From Alphaproteobacteria bacterium (GTDB lineage: Bacteria; Pseudomonadota; Alphaproteobacteria; DSM-16000; Inquilinaceae): a stretch of 15,018 bases of DNA. The DNA lies in assembly GCA_029263555.1 (NCBI GenBank), contig JAJUFW010000014.1, positions 1 to 15,018 on the forward strand, written 5' to 3'. Below, piece by piece: positions 14,969-15,018 of the stretch. How positions within the stretch are numbered: the stretch's first letter is position 1; each line of letters opens with the position of its first letter. A model generated the notes under the pieces. It saw only the letters and a program-made list of their open reading frames with translations. It made no database searches and was not told the origin of the DNA. Both the position numbers and the translations under genes were made by a program.

Positions 14969-15018
14969 ATCGCCCCCAGTCGCAGGCGCAGCGCGTTCAG
15001 CTTGATGAAGCCTTCCGC
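14956..15018 (-). CDS. argG: Probable argininosuccinate synthase, C-terminal end only
   Basis: Only the last 20 codons are in the window: AEGFIKLNALRLRLGAMAGK then TAG. The run EGFIKLNALRLR is what I know from the C-termini of alphaproteobacterial ArgG (arginine biosynthesis, citrulline plus aspartate to argininosuccinate). The call rests on this short stretch alone; the rest lies to the right. It converges with the NnrU-family gene. Confidence 0.6.
   Translation of the reverse strand, partial: AEGFIKLNALRLRLGAMAGK

Overview
This window is GC-rich, densely coding DNA. A tRNA-Ala with encoded CCA, a NnrU-family membrane protein beside an argG-like gene end, a YggT–DUF167 pair and promoters resembling sigma-EcfG sites together suggest an alphaproteobacterium. 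The sequence alone does not fix the genus. Most genes are on the minus strand, and the long plus-strand open frames opposite them are GC-driven shadows.

Left part (1-3053, minus): a large fused enzyme cut by the window edge (acyl-activating AMP-ligase, acyl carrier domain, PlsC-type acyltransferase). A perfect sigma-EcfG-like promoter lies just upstream of it. Next comes a small exported two-cysteine helical protein.

Centre (3338-10455, minus, read right to left): a class III nucleotide cyclase/AAA-ATPase/TPR signalling protein broken into two frames, a YcaO enzyme, a TfuA protein, a cytosolic M4-like zinc metallopeptidase (HEVGH...E) and a 224-residue protein of no recognised family. Start/stop overlaps and short gaps suggest one transcription unit. 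YcaO and TfuA are the pair that makes backbone thioamides in other systems, so this is a candidate undescribed peptide- or protein-modification locus. No classical short precursor peptide is visible. The frameshift in the upstream signalling gene is the main defect.

Right of this (10608-11855, minus) is an MFS transporter, then a decayed IS481-type transposase remnant (about 11951-12140) beside tRNA-Ala(CGC) with a good sigma-70 promoter. This may be the edge of an acquired segment.

Right end (12480-15018): YggT and DUF167 genes (plus, overlapping), a strong hairpin between convergent genes, a lysine-rich helical orphan (minus), a NnrU-family membrane protein (plus) and the last 20 codons of a probable argG (minus). 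This part looks like ordinary chromosomal backbone.
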